A stretch of 64,000 bases of DNA from NCBI GenBank assembly GCA_963696505.1, contig CAVOKN010000024.1, positions 32,228 to 96,227 on the forward strand. The letters are read 5' to 3'. Below the pieces are notes generated by a model. That model was given only the letters and a program-made list of their open reading frames with translations, was not told the origin of the DNA and did no database searches. This DNA is from CAVOKN01 sp963696505 (lineage in GTDB: Bacteria; Pseudomonadota; Gammaproteobacteria; Burkholderiales; Rhodocyclaceae). Position numbers and translations under genes: made by a program. Shown piece after piece: positions 1 through 8,374 of the stretch. Numbering within the stretch: the first letter of the stretch is position 1; each line of letters opens with the position of its first letter.

Positions 1-419
1 TAGAAGATGCCCGCCCGGCCGTCGATGTCGTGGGCGATGTTCCAGCGGATCTCGAAAAACTTGACGATCGGGTAGCCCAGCCCGAGCGCGATCGCCAGCG
101 CCACCCAGCGCAGCGATGCGCCGCGCGCGTCGCGGCGCATCGCCTCCACCGCCTTCACCATGCAGTAGCCGCTGGTCAGCAGCAGCAGCGTGATGACGAC
201 GCCGGCGATCGTCGCCAGCTTGTCCGGCCCGGTGAGGAAAGCCTCGCGGTAATGCGCCTTGGCGACGAAGTACACGCAGAACAGCAGCAGAAACTCCACC
301 AGCACGCAGAAGATCCCGACCCAGATGCCCGGATTGCCCGGCACCCGGCCATGGACGAACTCGCGGGTTGCCGCGATGGCGTCGGAATCGGCGAGGGCGG
401 GCGCTTGGGCGGAATTCAC
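1..419 (-). CDS. Haem-copper oxidase subunit III family protein (NorE/CoxC-like), partial
   Basis: This is the N-terminal part of an integral membrane protein that runs off the left edge, with about 139 codons visible from a GTG start at 419. Two hydrophobic helices are visible, one reading IWVGIFCVLVEFLLLFC and one reading LATIAGVVITLLLLTSGY. They are separated by a short loop, as in the N-terminal half of cytochrome c oxidase subunit III and of NorE, the related protein found beside nitric oxide reductases. A PGNPGIWVGI motif precedes helix 1. The family supports the catalytic subunit of a terminal oxidase or NO reductase in the inner membrane. No ATG lies in frame upstream, so the GTG start is provisional. 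The neighbour that would separate NorE from CoxC lies outside the window. Confidence 0.7.
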   Translation of the reverse strand, partial: MNSAQAPALADSDAIAATREFVHGRVPGNPGIWVGIFCVLVEFLLLFCVYFVAKAHYREAFLTGPDKLATIAGVVITLLLLTSGYCMVKAVEAMRRDARGASLRWVALAIALGLGYPIVKFFEIRWNIAHDIDGRAGIF

Positions 420-555
420 CCGCGGCAGTGTAGGTGGCCCGCACTCCCGTGGGCATGAGCCAGATCAAGCGCGTAACTAAGCATCGCGAGGATCGCCGGC
501 CGGTTTGCCACCGCTCTCCAGCGACTGACTTTCACTCGACCCTACCCGGAACCTG

Positions 556-703
556 CCCCTCACCCCGGCCCTCTCCCCGCAAGCGGGGCGAGGGAGCACG
601 CCAGTTCCCTCTCAACAGGAGCGGGTTGAGCGCTTCGATCGATGGGATTCCCGCCGCTAACGACGCGCTCTCTCCCCCGCCCGCGGGGGCTGGGGTGGGG
701 GCG
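556..703. repeat. Inverted pair of GC-rich dispersed palindromic repeats
   Basis: The gene-free stretch 420-772 holds two copies of a GC-rich hairpin unit in opposite orientation. One is at about 556-596 (CCCTCACCCCGGCCCTCTCC, followed by a CCCCGC/GCGGGG hairpin) and the other at about 668-703. A third copy of the same unit lies at 59553-59591. Such units are common between genes in GC-rich proteobacteria and may act as terminators or as targets of REP-type transposases. Nothing else is recognisable in this gap. Confidence 0.6.
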
Positions 704-772
704 CTCAGTGCCCGAATTCGCGAAGCCGCGTACCCGCAAGCTGCTGCAGCCGAGCGCCAACTTGACAGCCCC

Positions 773-1360
773 TCAGCCCTCCCGCCCTGCGTCCGCTTGC
801 TCAGGCGGCACCGCCCTCACCAGCCGACGCACCAGCAGGCCATTGGCGCCGAAGTCGGTCGCGCTCGCCGCATCCACGGTGAAGATATCCGTCCGTCCCG
901 CCTCGGCGCCGTCTCGCCCCAGAGCCTCGCTGACGATGTAGGAGGTGCGCGGCAGTACCGGCGGCAGCTCGCGGGCTGGTTCCTCCTGCGGCGCCGGCAG
1001 CGTGAAGAACGGCGCCAGTTCCGGATCGGTCAACATCAGCGCCCGCCCGGTCAGATTCACCAGCATCAGCGACGAATCGTCGGAGGCGATCGCCGCCACG
1101 CCGGAGGCATAGACCAGCAGACCGCAGCAGGCGGTGGCGGCGGTGAGGATCATGCGCGCCTCGGCCTGAAGCACGCCGAGGTCGGAAGTCAGGATCGCCA
1201 TACCGGCGACAAAGGCTCCGCCGGCATACAGCGCGGTGCGCCGTGCAAAGGGCCGCGCCTGCCGCATCCGGTCCGCCGCGCCGTAGCGCAGGAACCAGCT
1301 TCCACAGGCGGCGAGAACGGCCAGGGTCAGAGTAATGCCCCAGTACAGGGTCCCTTCCAT
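773..1360 (-). CDS. Hypothetical membrane protein, 195 aa
   Basis: I do not recognise a family. The protein begins with a hydrophobic segment (about residues 4-24) and has two more (about 43-63 and 70-92), so three inner-membrane helices are likely. A soluble C-terminal half follows, with a proline- and glutamate-rich linker around residues 120-140. A duplicated alternative frame covers the same DNA, but the membrane pattern and the ATG at 1360 favour this reading. It sits alone between a haem-copper oxidase subunit gene and a toxin-antitoxin pair, and no operon partner is evident. Confidence 0.55.
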   Translation of the reverse strand: MEGTLYWGITLTLAVLAACGSWFLRYGAADRMRQARPFARRTALYAGGAFVAGMAILTSDLGVLQAEARMILTAATACCGLLVYASGVAAIASDDSSLMLVNLTGRALMLTDPELAPFFTLPAPQEEPARELPPVLPRTSYIVSEALGRDGAEAGRTDIFTVDAASATDFGANGLLVRRLVRAVPPEQADAGREG

Positions 1361-1572
1361 GAGCGAGCGGACGGTGGTCGTTGTGACGGTTCAGTCTAGC
1401 CTTGGCGGCAGGAAATCGCGCCCGGATTCGCGAATCGCTGCATCGAGCCACCTGTTCGCGAAGCGGCTGCGGCCAATTCAGCCGCGCCCTGTTCGATCAG
1501 GCTGCCCGCGAGTGACCCTCGCAATCCTACTCGTTTGGCGTGGAATCCCGACATATGAGCGCGGACGAGCCG

Positions 1573-1866
1573 CTACCCTCGTGCCGCGCCGTAGCCAGGG
1601 CGCCGCCGATCGTGCTTGACCACCAGGACAAGAATCCCTTCTGGCACGTCCCGATAAACGACCGTAAAGGGAAACCTCGCGGTCGGGAATCCACGGCGAC
1701 CCCGAGACCGGGGCGTCCCAAGGGCCGGGTTCAAGAGCAGCAGTCCGGCAACGCGTTCGAACTCCGCGACGAACCTCGCGGCGAGTGCTGGCGAGGCCTC
1801 CGATTCGTAGAACGCTGCTGCCTCCGCAACGTCTCGCTCGGCTCCTGGATGAAGAATGACCCTCAT
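1573..1866 (-). CDS. ParE/RelE-type toxin
   Basis: The 97-residue protein has the ParE/RelE toxin pattern. It opens with a strand (RVILHPGAERDVAEAAAFYE), has a helical central part (ARFVAEFERVAGLLLLNP), a G-x-P-x-R-R-G turn and a final strand pair containing FPFTVVYRDV. Family members inhibit DNA gyrase (ParE) or cleave mRNA on the ribosome (RelE), and sequence alone does not decide which applies here. The start codon overlaps the upstream antitoxin stop by four bases, which is typical translational coupling. The length matches the family. Confidence 0.8.
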   Translation of the reverse strand: MRVILHPGAERDVAEAAAFYESEASPALAARFVAEFERVAGLLLLNPALGTPRSRGRRGFPTARFPFTVVYRDVPEGILVLVVKHDRRRPGYGAARG

Positions 1867-2096
1867 CCAGGGAATCGGGGACGGAGCCGTGCCATGGCAT
1901 CCTCAAGCGGCACGGCGACGACCTGCCCCGATTGAAGCTCCTCATCACGCGCTTCGGCAAGCTGCTCCCACGCTTCCTCCGCCTCTGCATCCACATCGAG
2001 ACTCGCGACCAGGCGATCAAGCAGGCGTGCGCGATCAGCCTTCGAAAGGCTGAGAACCTGAGCCTGAAGGGTTTCGAGGGTGGTCGGTACAGGCAT
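1863..2096 (-). CDS. Addiction-module antitoxin component, 77 aa
   Basis: This small protein has a helical N-terminus with the sequence QVLSLSKADRARLLDRLVAS, followed by an acidic EAEEAWEQLAEARDEEL stretch. That is the usual architecture of the 'putative addiction module component' antitoxins (PF09720-like) that pair with ParE/RelE toxins. I chose the ATG at 2096 because a GGAG Shine-Dalgarno lies about seven bases upstream; a longer reading to 2138 lacks this. The gene precedes and overlaps the toxin gene by four bases. By family, the antitoxin binds the toxin directly and may repress the operon. Confidence 0.75.
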   Translation of the reverse strand: MPVPTTLETLQAQVLSLSKADRARLLDRLVASLDVDAEAEEAWEQLAEARDEELQSGQVVAVPLEDAMARLRPRFPG

Positions 2097-2338
2097 GTCG
2101 GACTCCAGGAAGGACGGCGTCCGTGTAGCTTGCCACATCCGGCGGAGGCCGTGCGCGAACGCGGGCTCTTGGGCGGAGGAGCGCTTCAGTTAGCGTTGGT
2201 GTCGCGACTGGAAGGCAAATTGGCCAAGGCCGGACACTCTGTAAGCATTGGAAATCAGTCTGACGCCGAAGGCGCCAGAGAAGATTCGATCACGTCCCTT
2301 CTTCCCCAAAAAGGGCCGATACGGTGCAGCTTTACGGG

Positions 2339-3052
2339 CTATTCGTGGTCTGTCCCTGGTTTCCCCTGGTTTCCCTGCTCGGCCTTCTCCCGCTGGTAGC
2401 GCTGCTCGGCCCGGGCCGCGATCTTGGCCTTAGCCGCCGCCATCGCCGCCAGCCGGTCCTCGCGCCGCTTGATCTCCTCAGGCAGGCGCACGCCGTCCGG
2501 GATGTCGGCTTGATCCGCCTGCTCGGCCAGGGCCAGCAGTTCCTGTACCTCAGCCTTGAGCTGGACTTCCAGCTTCTCGATGTGGCCATGCGAGAGCGCG
2601 CTGTGGCGTGAGGCGTTGGCGTGGATCTTGGTGCCGTCCAGGCAGACGTTACCCAGCTTGAGCAGCTTCATCTCCTTGGCCAGTTCCAGCACCTGCACGA
2701 ACAGATCGCTCAGCTCGTCCAGGAAACGGCGGCGGAAGGTCGCCAGGGTGTCGTGATCGGGGTGAGTGTCCGCCGCGATGTAGCGAAAGGCCACCGAATC
2801 GTAGGTCGCCCGCTCCAGCTTGCGGCTGGAAAACACACCGGTGGCGTAGCCATAGACCAGGATCGCCAGCAGGGTCGCCGGATGATGCGCCTTGGAGCCG
2901 CATCCCGCGTATTGCCGGGTCAGATTGGACAGATCGAGCCGATCGATCACCTCAACAATGAAGCGCGCCAGGTGATCTTCGTTCAGCCAATCGTCCAGCG
3001 ACGGCGGCAGCAGATAGTCGGTCTTGCGCTCGGCAACGATGAAGTTGGACAT
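2339..3052 (-). pseudogene. IS1182-type transposase, 3'-truncated
   Basis: The 237-residue reading frame is the N-terminal half of an IS1182-family DDE transposase. It has the family opening with LPPSLDDWLNEDHLARFIVE, the YAGCGSKAHHP segment, the ATDSVAFRYI-like region, and LCLDGTKIHANASRHSALSH with the first catalytic Asp. Complete members are about 450 residues. Here the protein ends in a non-homologous tail (GNQGKPGTDHE), and the second half with the remaining acidic residues is missing. The loss coincides with a GGGAAACCAGGG repeat around 2345-2375. The remnant is probably inactive. Flanking DNA at 2097-2338 shows no gene. Confidence 0.8.
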
Positions 3053-3553
3053 CGATCAGGCTCGCTCACTCAATGTTATGATTGTCGCATACCTGACCAC
3101 GTGCAGGCGGAAGTCCGACAGGCTGCTAGTGCTGACGATTTGCTCAGTAGGTTCGGCCAGCCTGCAGGCGCCGGCAAAGTAGCCCACGAATTCGATCATC
3201 AACGTCAGAAGTGAAACTGACACTGATGCGGGCGCAATATCCGGGGTGACCATCGCCGCATTCAAGGCCATCGAGATCAGCCACCATACCGGGCAGTTCA
3301 TCGGGAGGGGCATGGTCCCGTCGCAGCCGAGGGGCCGCGCCGTGCGCGGGCGCTGAGTCGCGGAGCCGCCCGCTCAGCGCGCAAAGGGGGCTGTGATATC
3401 TTACGCTGGGCGCAACGGCCCTCGTCGCGGGCATGAGCCTGAGTGACTGGGCGCGCGCCTCGTCGGGACGGGAAGGGCGAGATGCCGCGGTGCCGGGCGC
3501 GGCCTGACTGTCCATGAGCACAACGTGTTTCTCGACTGATGGGAGCAACGGCC

Positions 3554-3832
3554 ATGAGATGTGCTGGTAGATGGGTGCGGTACGCGACGGTGGGACTGCT
3601 GCTTGGCGCAGGCCTGGGCGCTGCACAGGCCGCGTCCGACGATGCGAACCAGGTCCAGGACGCCGACAAGGCTCGGGCGCTGGCGGAGAAGCGACAGAAG
3701 ATGATGGATTACTGCATGGGCAACCGCGGCAGCAAAGAGGATTGCGAAAAGGAGGTGAACTCCGAGTTGGCTGCCCAGGAGAACCCCGCGCAGCACTCGC
3801 AGGAAGTAGAGAGGCGCAGGGGAGGCCGCTAG
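3554..3832 (+). CDS. Small exported protein of unknown function, 92 aa
   Basis: The ATG at 3554 is preceded by GGGAG at good spacing and begins a clear Sec signal peptide: a basic start, a hydrophobic TVGLLLGAGLGAA core and an AQA cleavage site near residue 26. The mature part is short, charged and helical, with two cysteines (YCMGNRG and EDCEKE) that could form a disulfide. I do not recognise a family. The region 3053-3553 before it, and 3833-4102 after it, contain no reading frame I can support. Confidence 0.55.
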   Translation: MRCAGRWVRYATVGLLLGAGLGAAQAASDDANQVQDADKARALAEKRQKMMDYCMGNRGSKEDCEKEVNSELAAQENPAQHSQEVERRRGGR

Positions 3833-4102
3833 ATCGGCCAAGCGCGGCGCGCACACGGGGAAGTCGAGCCGTGCCGGCCAGAGTGCAGGATGCGCAGCGT
3901 TTGCGTCTTGAGCGAGGGCAGGATGATCTCGACCCGCGGCCGCGCTGCGGCGAGCCGGTTCAGCGCGAAACGCTTGCGCGCGGAATTCTCAGTCAGGTTC
4001 GGATTTCTCGGCGGTGGAAACCCACCGCGAACTGCCCTCGATGCCGTCCTGCAGCGGCTGACTTTGCCTGCGGCGCGGCGCCGACCGTGAGCGAATGGGG
4101 GG

Positions 4103-5512
4103 TCAGGCCGGCCGCTGCAGACTGACCGTCGGATCGCCCAGAATGACCATGGCAAGCCGGTCGAGGGCGATGAGCTTGCTGCGGCAGGCACGCTCCCTGG
4201 CGCCGGGGGCGTGGGCGTTGAGCGCGTCCAGCGCCTCCAGGTGATCCTGCAGCAGTCCGGCAACGGCGCGAAAGTAGCCCGCCAGCGCCAGCCCGATGGG
4301 TGGCGAGCTGGCGAGGTGCAACTGGCCGTAGAAGGCGTCGATGAGGGGCTGGGTGTTGCTCTGGCCGGTCACCGGGTCGCGCAGGGTCCAGTCGAAAGTG
4401 GGTTCGACGTGGCCGATGAAGGCGCGCGCCGGCTTGGCGCCGCCCAGCAGCGCCCGCGGCAGCGGCGCCTGGCAGGCGCCCGCGGCTGCGACGCCGTCAA
4501 GGGTACGGCCAAGGCTGGTGTCGGCGCCGACGATGCCGGCGAAGCGCGAGCGGCCGTCGGCGCCCGCGGAGCAGCAGGCGTGGGCGTACCAGATTGCGCC
4601 GTAGGGATTCCATGCGGACAGGGCGTCGAGCTTCATCGTCGTGCGCGCCTGGTCCACCGGCAGGCCGAGGTTGCCGCGCAGGGCTTGCGCGGCTTGCGGG
4701 TCGCTCCCCAGCGGGTAGGTGGCGCCGTGGCTGGAGGTCATGACGAATGCCGGATCGCGTTCGACCAGCGCGGCGATCAGCTTGTCATGGGTCGCCTCGG
4801 CGTCGCTGCGCAGGCCGAGCGCCATGTCGAACTCGCCGTCGTCGCTCAGCGCCTTGGCCAGGCGCTCGGCGATGGTCTTGCGCATCAGCCGCGTGATGTC
4901 CGGGTGGCCGTGGTCCACCGCCCATACCAGCGGCATCGCGCGGCGCTTGCTGCACTCGCCCCAGCCGCCGAGCAGCGCCTCGACGTAGCGCCCGAGGCCG
5001 GACTCGTCGAGATCGAGGCGGCCGACGAAGGCATCGGTTTGCAGGCGGTACTGGAAGCTCCAGGGAATTTCCGCTGGCGAAGCGGCGATCAGCAGATAGT
5101 GGGGCACCGCGTCCGCTTCCACGCCGCGCTTGCCCCTGAGGCTGGGCTCGGAATAGCTGCCGCCGGCGGCATAGCGGCCCAGACGGCCCTCGGCGAGATC
5201 GGCGCGGTAGCGGAAGACGGGCGCGTCGTTGCGCCGGCTCACCAGCTCCCGCAGCGGCGGGCTGAGATCCTCGCCGCGGGCCTTTTCCTCCGCTGGCCGA
5301 TCGTTGTCCGGAACGATCAGACCCCAGCCGACGCGCGGGTCGCTCCAGTTCGCCAAGTCCAGCGGCTTGGGCGCGAGCATCTGCGCCGCCTGCGGCAGAT
5401 CCCTGCGTGCGCCCCAGCGCCCCGCATCCGGGCCCAGGGCACCGTGCACCTCCTCCCCGCACCAGGCGTTGGCGTGGAGCTGGGCAGGATCGGTGCCGTA
5501 CTCGTCAGCCAT
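4103..5512 (-). CDS. C25 (gingipain)-like caspase-fold peptidase, cluster 1
   Basis: This roughly 469-residue protein resembles the one at 36722-38140. Both share a YLL-x6-IP-x3-QYxL segment followed by a VGRLDLD motif, as in C25-type peptidases. Both also have a catalytic-type His in TSSHGA (residue 262 from this start) and a Cys in HACCSAG (residue 313). The caspase-fold His/Cys dyad is therefore present. The substrate is unknown. It is the last gene of a minus-strand operon and overlaps the CHAT gene upstream by eight bases if ATG 5512 is used. An ATG at 5533 would add seven residues. There is no signal peptide, so it is probably cytoplasmic. The family call is by motif and order only. Confidence 0.6.
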   Translation of the reverse strand: MADEYGTDPAQLHANAWCGEEVHGALGPDAGRWGARRDLPQAAQMLAPKPLDLANWSDPRVGWGLIVPDNDRPAEEKARGEDLSPPLRELVSRRNDAPVFRYRADLAEGRLGRYAAGGSYSEPSLRGKRGVEADAVPHYLLIAASPAEIPWSFQYRLQTDAFVGRLDLDESGLGRYVEALLGGWGECSKRRAMPLVWAVDHGHPDITRLMRKTIAERLAKALSDDGEFDMALGLRSDAEATHDKLIAALVERDPAFVMTSSHGATYPLGSDPQAAQALRGNLGLPVDQARTTMKLDALSAWNPYGAIWYAHACCSAGADGRSRFAGIVGADTSLGRTLDGVAAAGACQAPLPRALLGGAKPARAFIGHVEPTFDWTLRDPVTGQSNTQPLIDAFYGQLHLASSPPIGLALAGYFRAVAGLLQDHLEALDALNAHAPGARERACRSKLIALDRLAMVILGDPTVSLQRPA

Positions 5513-6893
5513 GGTCGAACTTGCCGTCTGCATTGGGCCAGTAGCTCTTCGGCACGCCCGCCAGCGTCTTGGCCATCACCGCCAGCCGGCGCTCCTCGTT
5601 GGTGTCGCCGCGCACCGTCTCCAGCCAGCCCGCGACCAGTCGCGCCCGTAGCTTGTAATCTGCCGCGTCGTCTTCGGAAACGGCAGCCGGCGGACGCTGG
5701 AAGGGCACGGGATCGACGCCCCGCACATAGAGCACGGGCAGAGCCCATTCCCGCGCGTTGGACGCATCGTTCCCATGCTTTTCGCAGATGAAGGAGCGGG
5801 CGTCGTGCAGCGGTTGCGCCCATTCGAACACTGCCTGGGCTTGTTGTTCCAGGGCCGTGGCGGCGCGGCGCAGCTCGTCGAACAGGCTGCGGTAGAAGGC
5901 GCGGGTGAAGTTGAATGCGTCTTCCGCGGCTACCGGCTCGATCATCGCCACGGCGGCCGGAAATCCGACCGACACCGCCTGATGCGCGATGGACTGCAAC
6001 TCCCGGGTCGCCTCGCCGCCGGAGCAACAGTTGAGGGTCAGCAGCCATGGGTTGTCGAGCATGGTGCTCAGGTCGCCGAGCTGCTTGGCGCGAATCGTCA
6101 CCGAAGCGCCGCTGCCGGCGACATAGTCGGCGCCGGTGGCAAGTTCGATCGCCTGCTCGGAAGGCGTGCTGCCGGCGCGCCCGTGGCAGAAGAAGTGGAC
6201 GATGTTCGGTTGCCAGGCGGCGATTTCGCGGACGACCATGGCTCCGCTGTCTTCGATGTGGGATAGCTCGACCCAGTCGAGCCCGGCGTCGATGTCGGAT
6301 TTGACGGCGTCATGGGTCTCGTCGTCCCCCGCCAGCAACCGCAGGCGCACTTGCAGACCGGACTGGCGCGCTGCCTTGGCCGCATCGCGCAGCATCTGCC
6401 ATTCCTTCTTCTGGCCCGCGACGCCGTAGGCGGAAATCACCGCCAGCAGTTTCACCGGGGTTCGTAGCACCGGCGGCGGACGGTTCTGGCCGCTCATCGG
6501 GTCGGTGATGCGCCCGATCGGCCAGCGCCGGTCCAGGGCGAGGAACTCGTTGTTCTGGTCGCACAGGGTTTCCCAGTTGATCTGTTCCGCTTCGCCCTCC
6601 GAGAGCTTGAGGTAGATCGGGCTCACCTGGCCGGGCGGCGTGCCGGCGAGGTTGTCGAGAATGGCGGACAGCCCCGGATGCTTGCGCAATTCCTGCCGCA
6701 CCAGGCAACCGCGCTCGCGCACGGCATTGTGCTGCGTCCATGCGGGCTGCGTCTCCGCCGAGAGCGAGATCGGCCACGGCTTCTGGGCTGCGGGGACCAT
6801 GACCGGCGCGCGCTCGGCCTTGACGAACAGCATAGGCGCAGCACCGCCGATGTCGAAGCCGCCCGGGGAATCCACAGTGAATACCGTCCTCAT
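5505..6893 (-). CDS. CHAT-domain protease-like protein, cluster 1 (intact dyad)
   Basis: The 462-residue protein has an N-terminal region of unknown fold and a C-terminal CHAT (caspase HetF-associated with TPR) domain. The dyad is visible as His237 in VHFFCHGRAG and Cys289 in LLTLNCCSGG, followed by the usual helix and the 'FPAAVAMIEPV' strand. CHAT proteins are cysteine peptidases that are often kept inactive until a sensor signals; the TPR-CHAT subunit of CRISPR type III-E is the best-known example. The ATG at 6893 overlaps the stop of the preceding gene by four bases, so translation is coupled. A longer frame to 7646 is only the antisense-side extension and overlaps its neighbour. Confidence 0.75.
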   Translation of the reverse strand: MRTVFTVDSPGGFDIGGAAPMLFVKAERAPVMVPAAQKPWPISLSAETQPAWTQHNAVRERGCLVRQELRKHPGLSAILDNLAGTPPGQVSPIYLKLSEGEAEQINWETLCDQNNEFLALDRRWPIGRITDPMSGQNRPPPVLRTPVKLLAVISAYGVAGQKKEWQMLRDAAKAARQSGLQVRLRLLAGDDETHDAVKSDIDAGLDWVELSHIEDSGAMVVREIAAWQPNIVHFFCHGRAGSTPSEQAIELATGADYVAGSGASVTIRAKQLGDLSTMLDNPWLLTLNCCSGGEATRELQSIAHQAVSVGFPAAVAMIEPVAAEDAFNFTRAFYRSLFDELRRAATALEQQAQAVFEWAQPLHDARSFICEKHGNDASNAREWALPVLYVRGVDPVPFQRPPAAVSEDDAADYKLRARLVAGWLETVRGDTNEERRLAVMAKTLAGVPKSYWPNADGKFDHG

Positions 6894-8362
6894 GACGCGC
6901 CCCCGTTCGTCGGTCCGGCTTCGTCCGCCACGGCTGCGCGCAGGCGTGCAAGCGTCTCCATCGCGAGTTGGGTGTGTCGCGACTCCCGGTCCTGCGGCAG
7001 CAGTTCGTCCCGCGCCAGCTCCTGGTAATGCAGTTGCACCTGCTCGGCATAGCGCTCGGTGGCGGCGATCCACGGGTCGACGTTGTCCTCGCCGTCGAAC
7101 AGCGGGTCCAGGGGCGAGGTATCGAGGCTGCGCGCCGCCTGCGTCTGCTGCGGGACGTTGCGCGCCAGCTCGGCGAAGGCCGGGCCGGCGCCGCGAGAGC
7201 GGGGCCGCGGGCCGGGCGCCGGCGCCGCTTCGACACTGAGGTAGGGCTGGCAATACATGAACAGCGCCGCCGAACGCGGCGCCGGCTGCGGCGTGTTGGC
7301 AAACAGGAAGTGGTAGCCCGCGGCCAGCGCATCGGCGCCGGGATCGACACGCAGGTTGTGCATCAGCATGGGGCCGGGACGGTTCTGCGCCAATTCGTCC
7401 GCCAGCGCCCGCAGTCCGGGTTCGGAGAAATTGTCGGGGACAGAGCTGAATGCCGAGGACCAGGCGCCAACCTGGGTCAGGAAGGTTTGCAGCTCGACCA
7501 TGCCGACGGGGCCGGCCAGGTAGCGGTCGCTGCGGTCCAGCGGCGATTGGGCGAACAGCAGCGCGCCGCGGCCGCGGGAGAGGTAGCCGTGGCAGCAGAA
7601 ATGCACCACGTCCACCGCGCGCTTGCGCAGCGCCTCCCGCATCCACAGCAGCCAGGGCGAGCGCAGCACGCCTGCCTGGTCCAGCAGCCGCGACGACGGA
7701 TCCTCAGTGACATAGGGCGCCGCGGCATTGTTGTCATAGACGAAGATGTCCTGATCGAGCCGCCCGGCAGTTCGCCACTCGTCCCGCAGGCTACCGGCGA
7801 AGTCGGCATCGACGAACACGTGCAGCCGTGTGCGCCGCGGGGAGCCCTCCAGGATGCGCCGTGCCGTGAGCCGCACGCCCTGGTAGATCGAATTTTCCTC
7901 GCTGCCCAGGGGCGCGCTGGCGCACAGCGCGACGTCCAGGGAGGACGGCGCCTCCCGTGGCGGCGGGAAGAGAAAGTCGGGCAGCATCAGGATGGGACGG
8001 TGCAGCGCCTCGCCCAGCAGCCGCTCCCAGGGCACGAGGCGTAGCGCCCCGTAGGGCTTGACCAGATGCACCCAGAGCGGGCGCTCGCCTTCGGTCATCT
8101 CGCCGAACCAGGACGCAAGTTCCGACAGGAGATCGTCTGGCAGCCGGATCTGCGGCTCGGCGCCGGCCGCGATCTTGCGCGTGTCGAAGGGCTCGCGCAG
8201 GCCCATCGCGCCGGTGTGGCCCGGCCAACTGCGCACGTCCAGCAGCACGCCTTCGAGCTTGCACTGAAGGGTGAAGCGCACGTCAGGGGCGTCGCGCGCG
8301 ACGTCCAGCAGTTCGGTCTTGAGCACGACGATGTCGTACTGGCGCTTGAGCAATTCGGCCAT
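6890..8362 (-). CDS. CHAT-like protein, probably catalytically dead
   Basis: The 490-residue protein carries an N-terminal part with the family motif LRLVPWERLLG and a CHAT-like core with the His loop VVHFCCHGYLSRGRGALLFA. At the position where CHAT peptidases show a C-x-S-x-G loop, this protein reads AWSSAFSSVP, with no cysteine, so I infer a pseudo-enzyme. The C-terminal 150 residues are proline-rich and then helical. It sits between the alpha/beta hydrolase (12-base gap) and the active-looking CHAT gene (4-base overlap). It may regulate or scaffold its active neighbour, as pseudo-caspases do elsewhere, but that role is inference. Confidence 0.65.
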   Translation of the reverse strand: MAELLKRQYDIVVLKTELLDVARDAPDVRFTLQCKLEGVLLDVRSWPGHTGAMGLREPFDTRKIAAGAEPQIRLPDDLLSELASWFGEMTEGERPLWVHLVKPYGALRLVPWERLLGEALHRPILMLPDFLFPPPREAPSSLDVALCASAPLGSEENSIYQGVRLTARRILEGSPRRTRLHVFVDADFAGSLRDEWRTAGRLDQDIFVYDNNAAAPYVTEDPSSRLLDQAGVLRSPWLLWMREALRKRAVDVVHFCCHGYLSRGRGALLFAQSPLDRSDRYLAGPVGMVELQTFLTQVGAWSSAFSSVPDNFSEPGLRALADELAQNRPGPMLMHNLRVDPGADALAAGYHFLFANTPQPAPRSAALFMYCQPYLSVEAAPAPGPRPRSRGAGPAFAELARNVPQQTQAARSLDTSPLDPLFDGEDNVDPWIAATERYAEQVQLHYQELARDELLPQDRESRHTQLAMETLARLRAAVADEAGPTNGGAS

Positions 8363-8374
8363 GGCGGCGCGGCC

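Noticed and set aside
3056..3313. An 85-codon minus-strand frame with a hydrophobic pattern
   Set aside because: The plus strand of the same DNA also looks coding-like for about 50 codons, neither has a start signal, and it lies next to a truncated IS, so it may be debris.
4211..5791. Long plus-strand frames opposite the protease operon
   Set aside because: Composition is Arg/Ala/Gly/Val-rich without domains, as expected for shadows of GC-rich genes on the other strand.
5505..7646. A 713-codon minus-strand frame
   Set aside because: Only the part from ATG 6893 shows CHAT domain sequence; the N-terminal third is the wrong frame of the CHAT-like gene 6890-8362.
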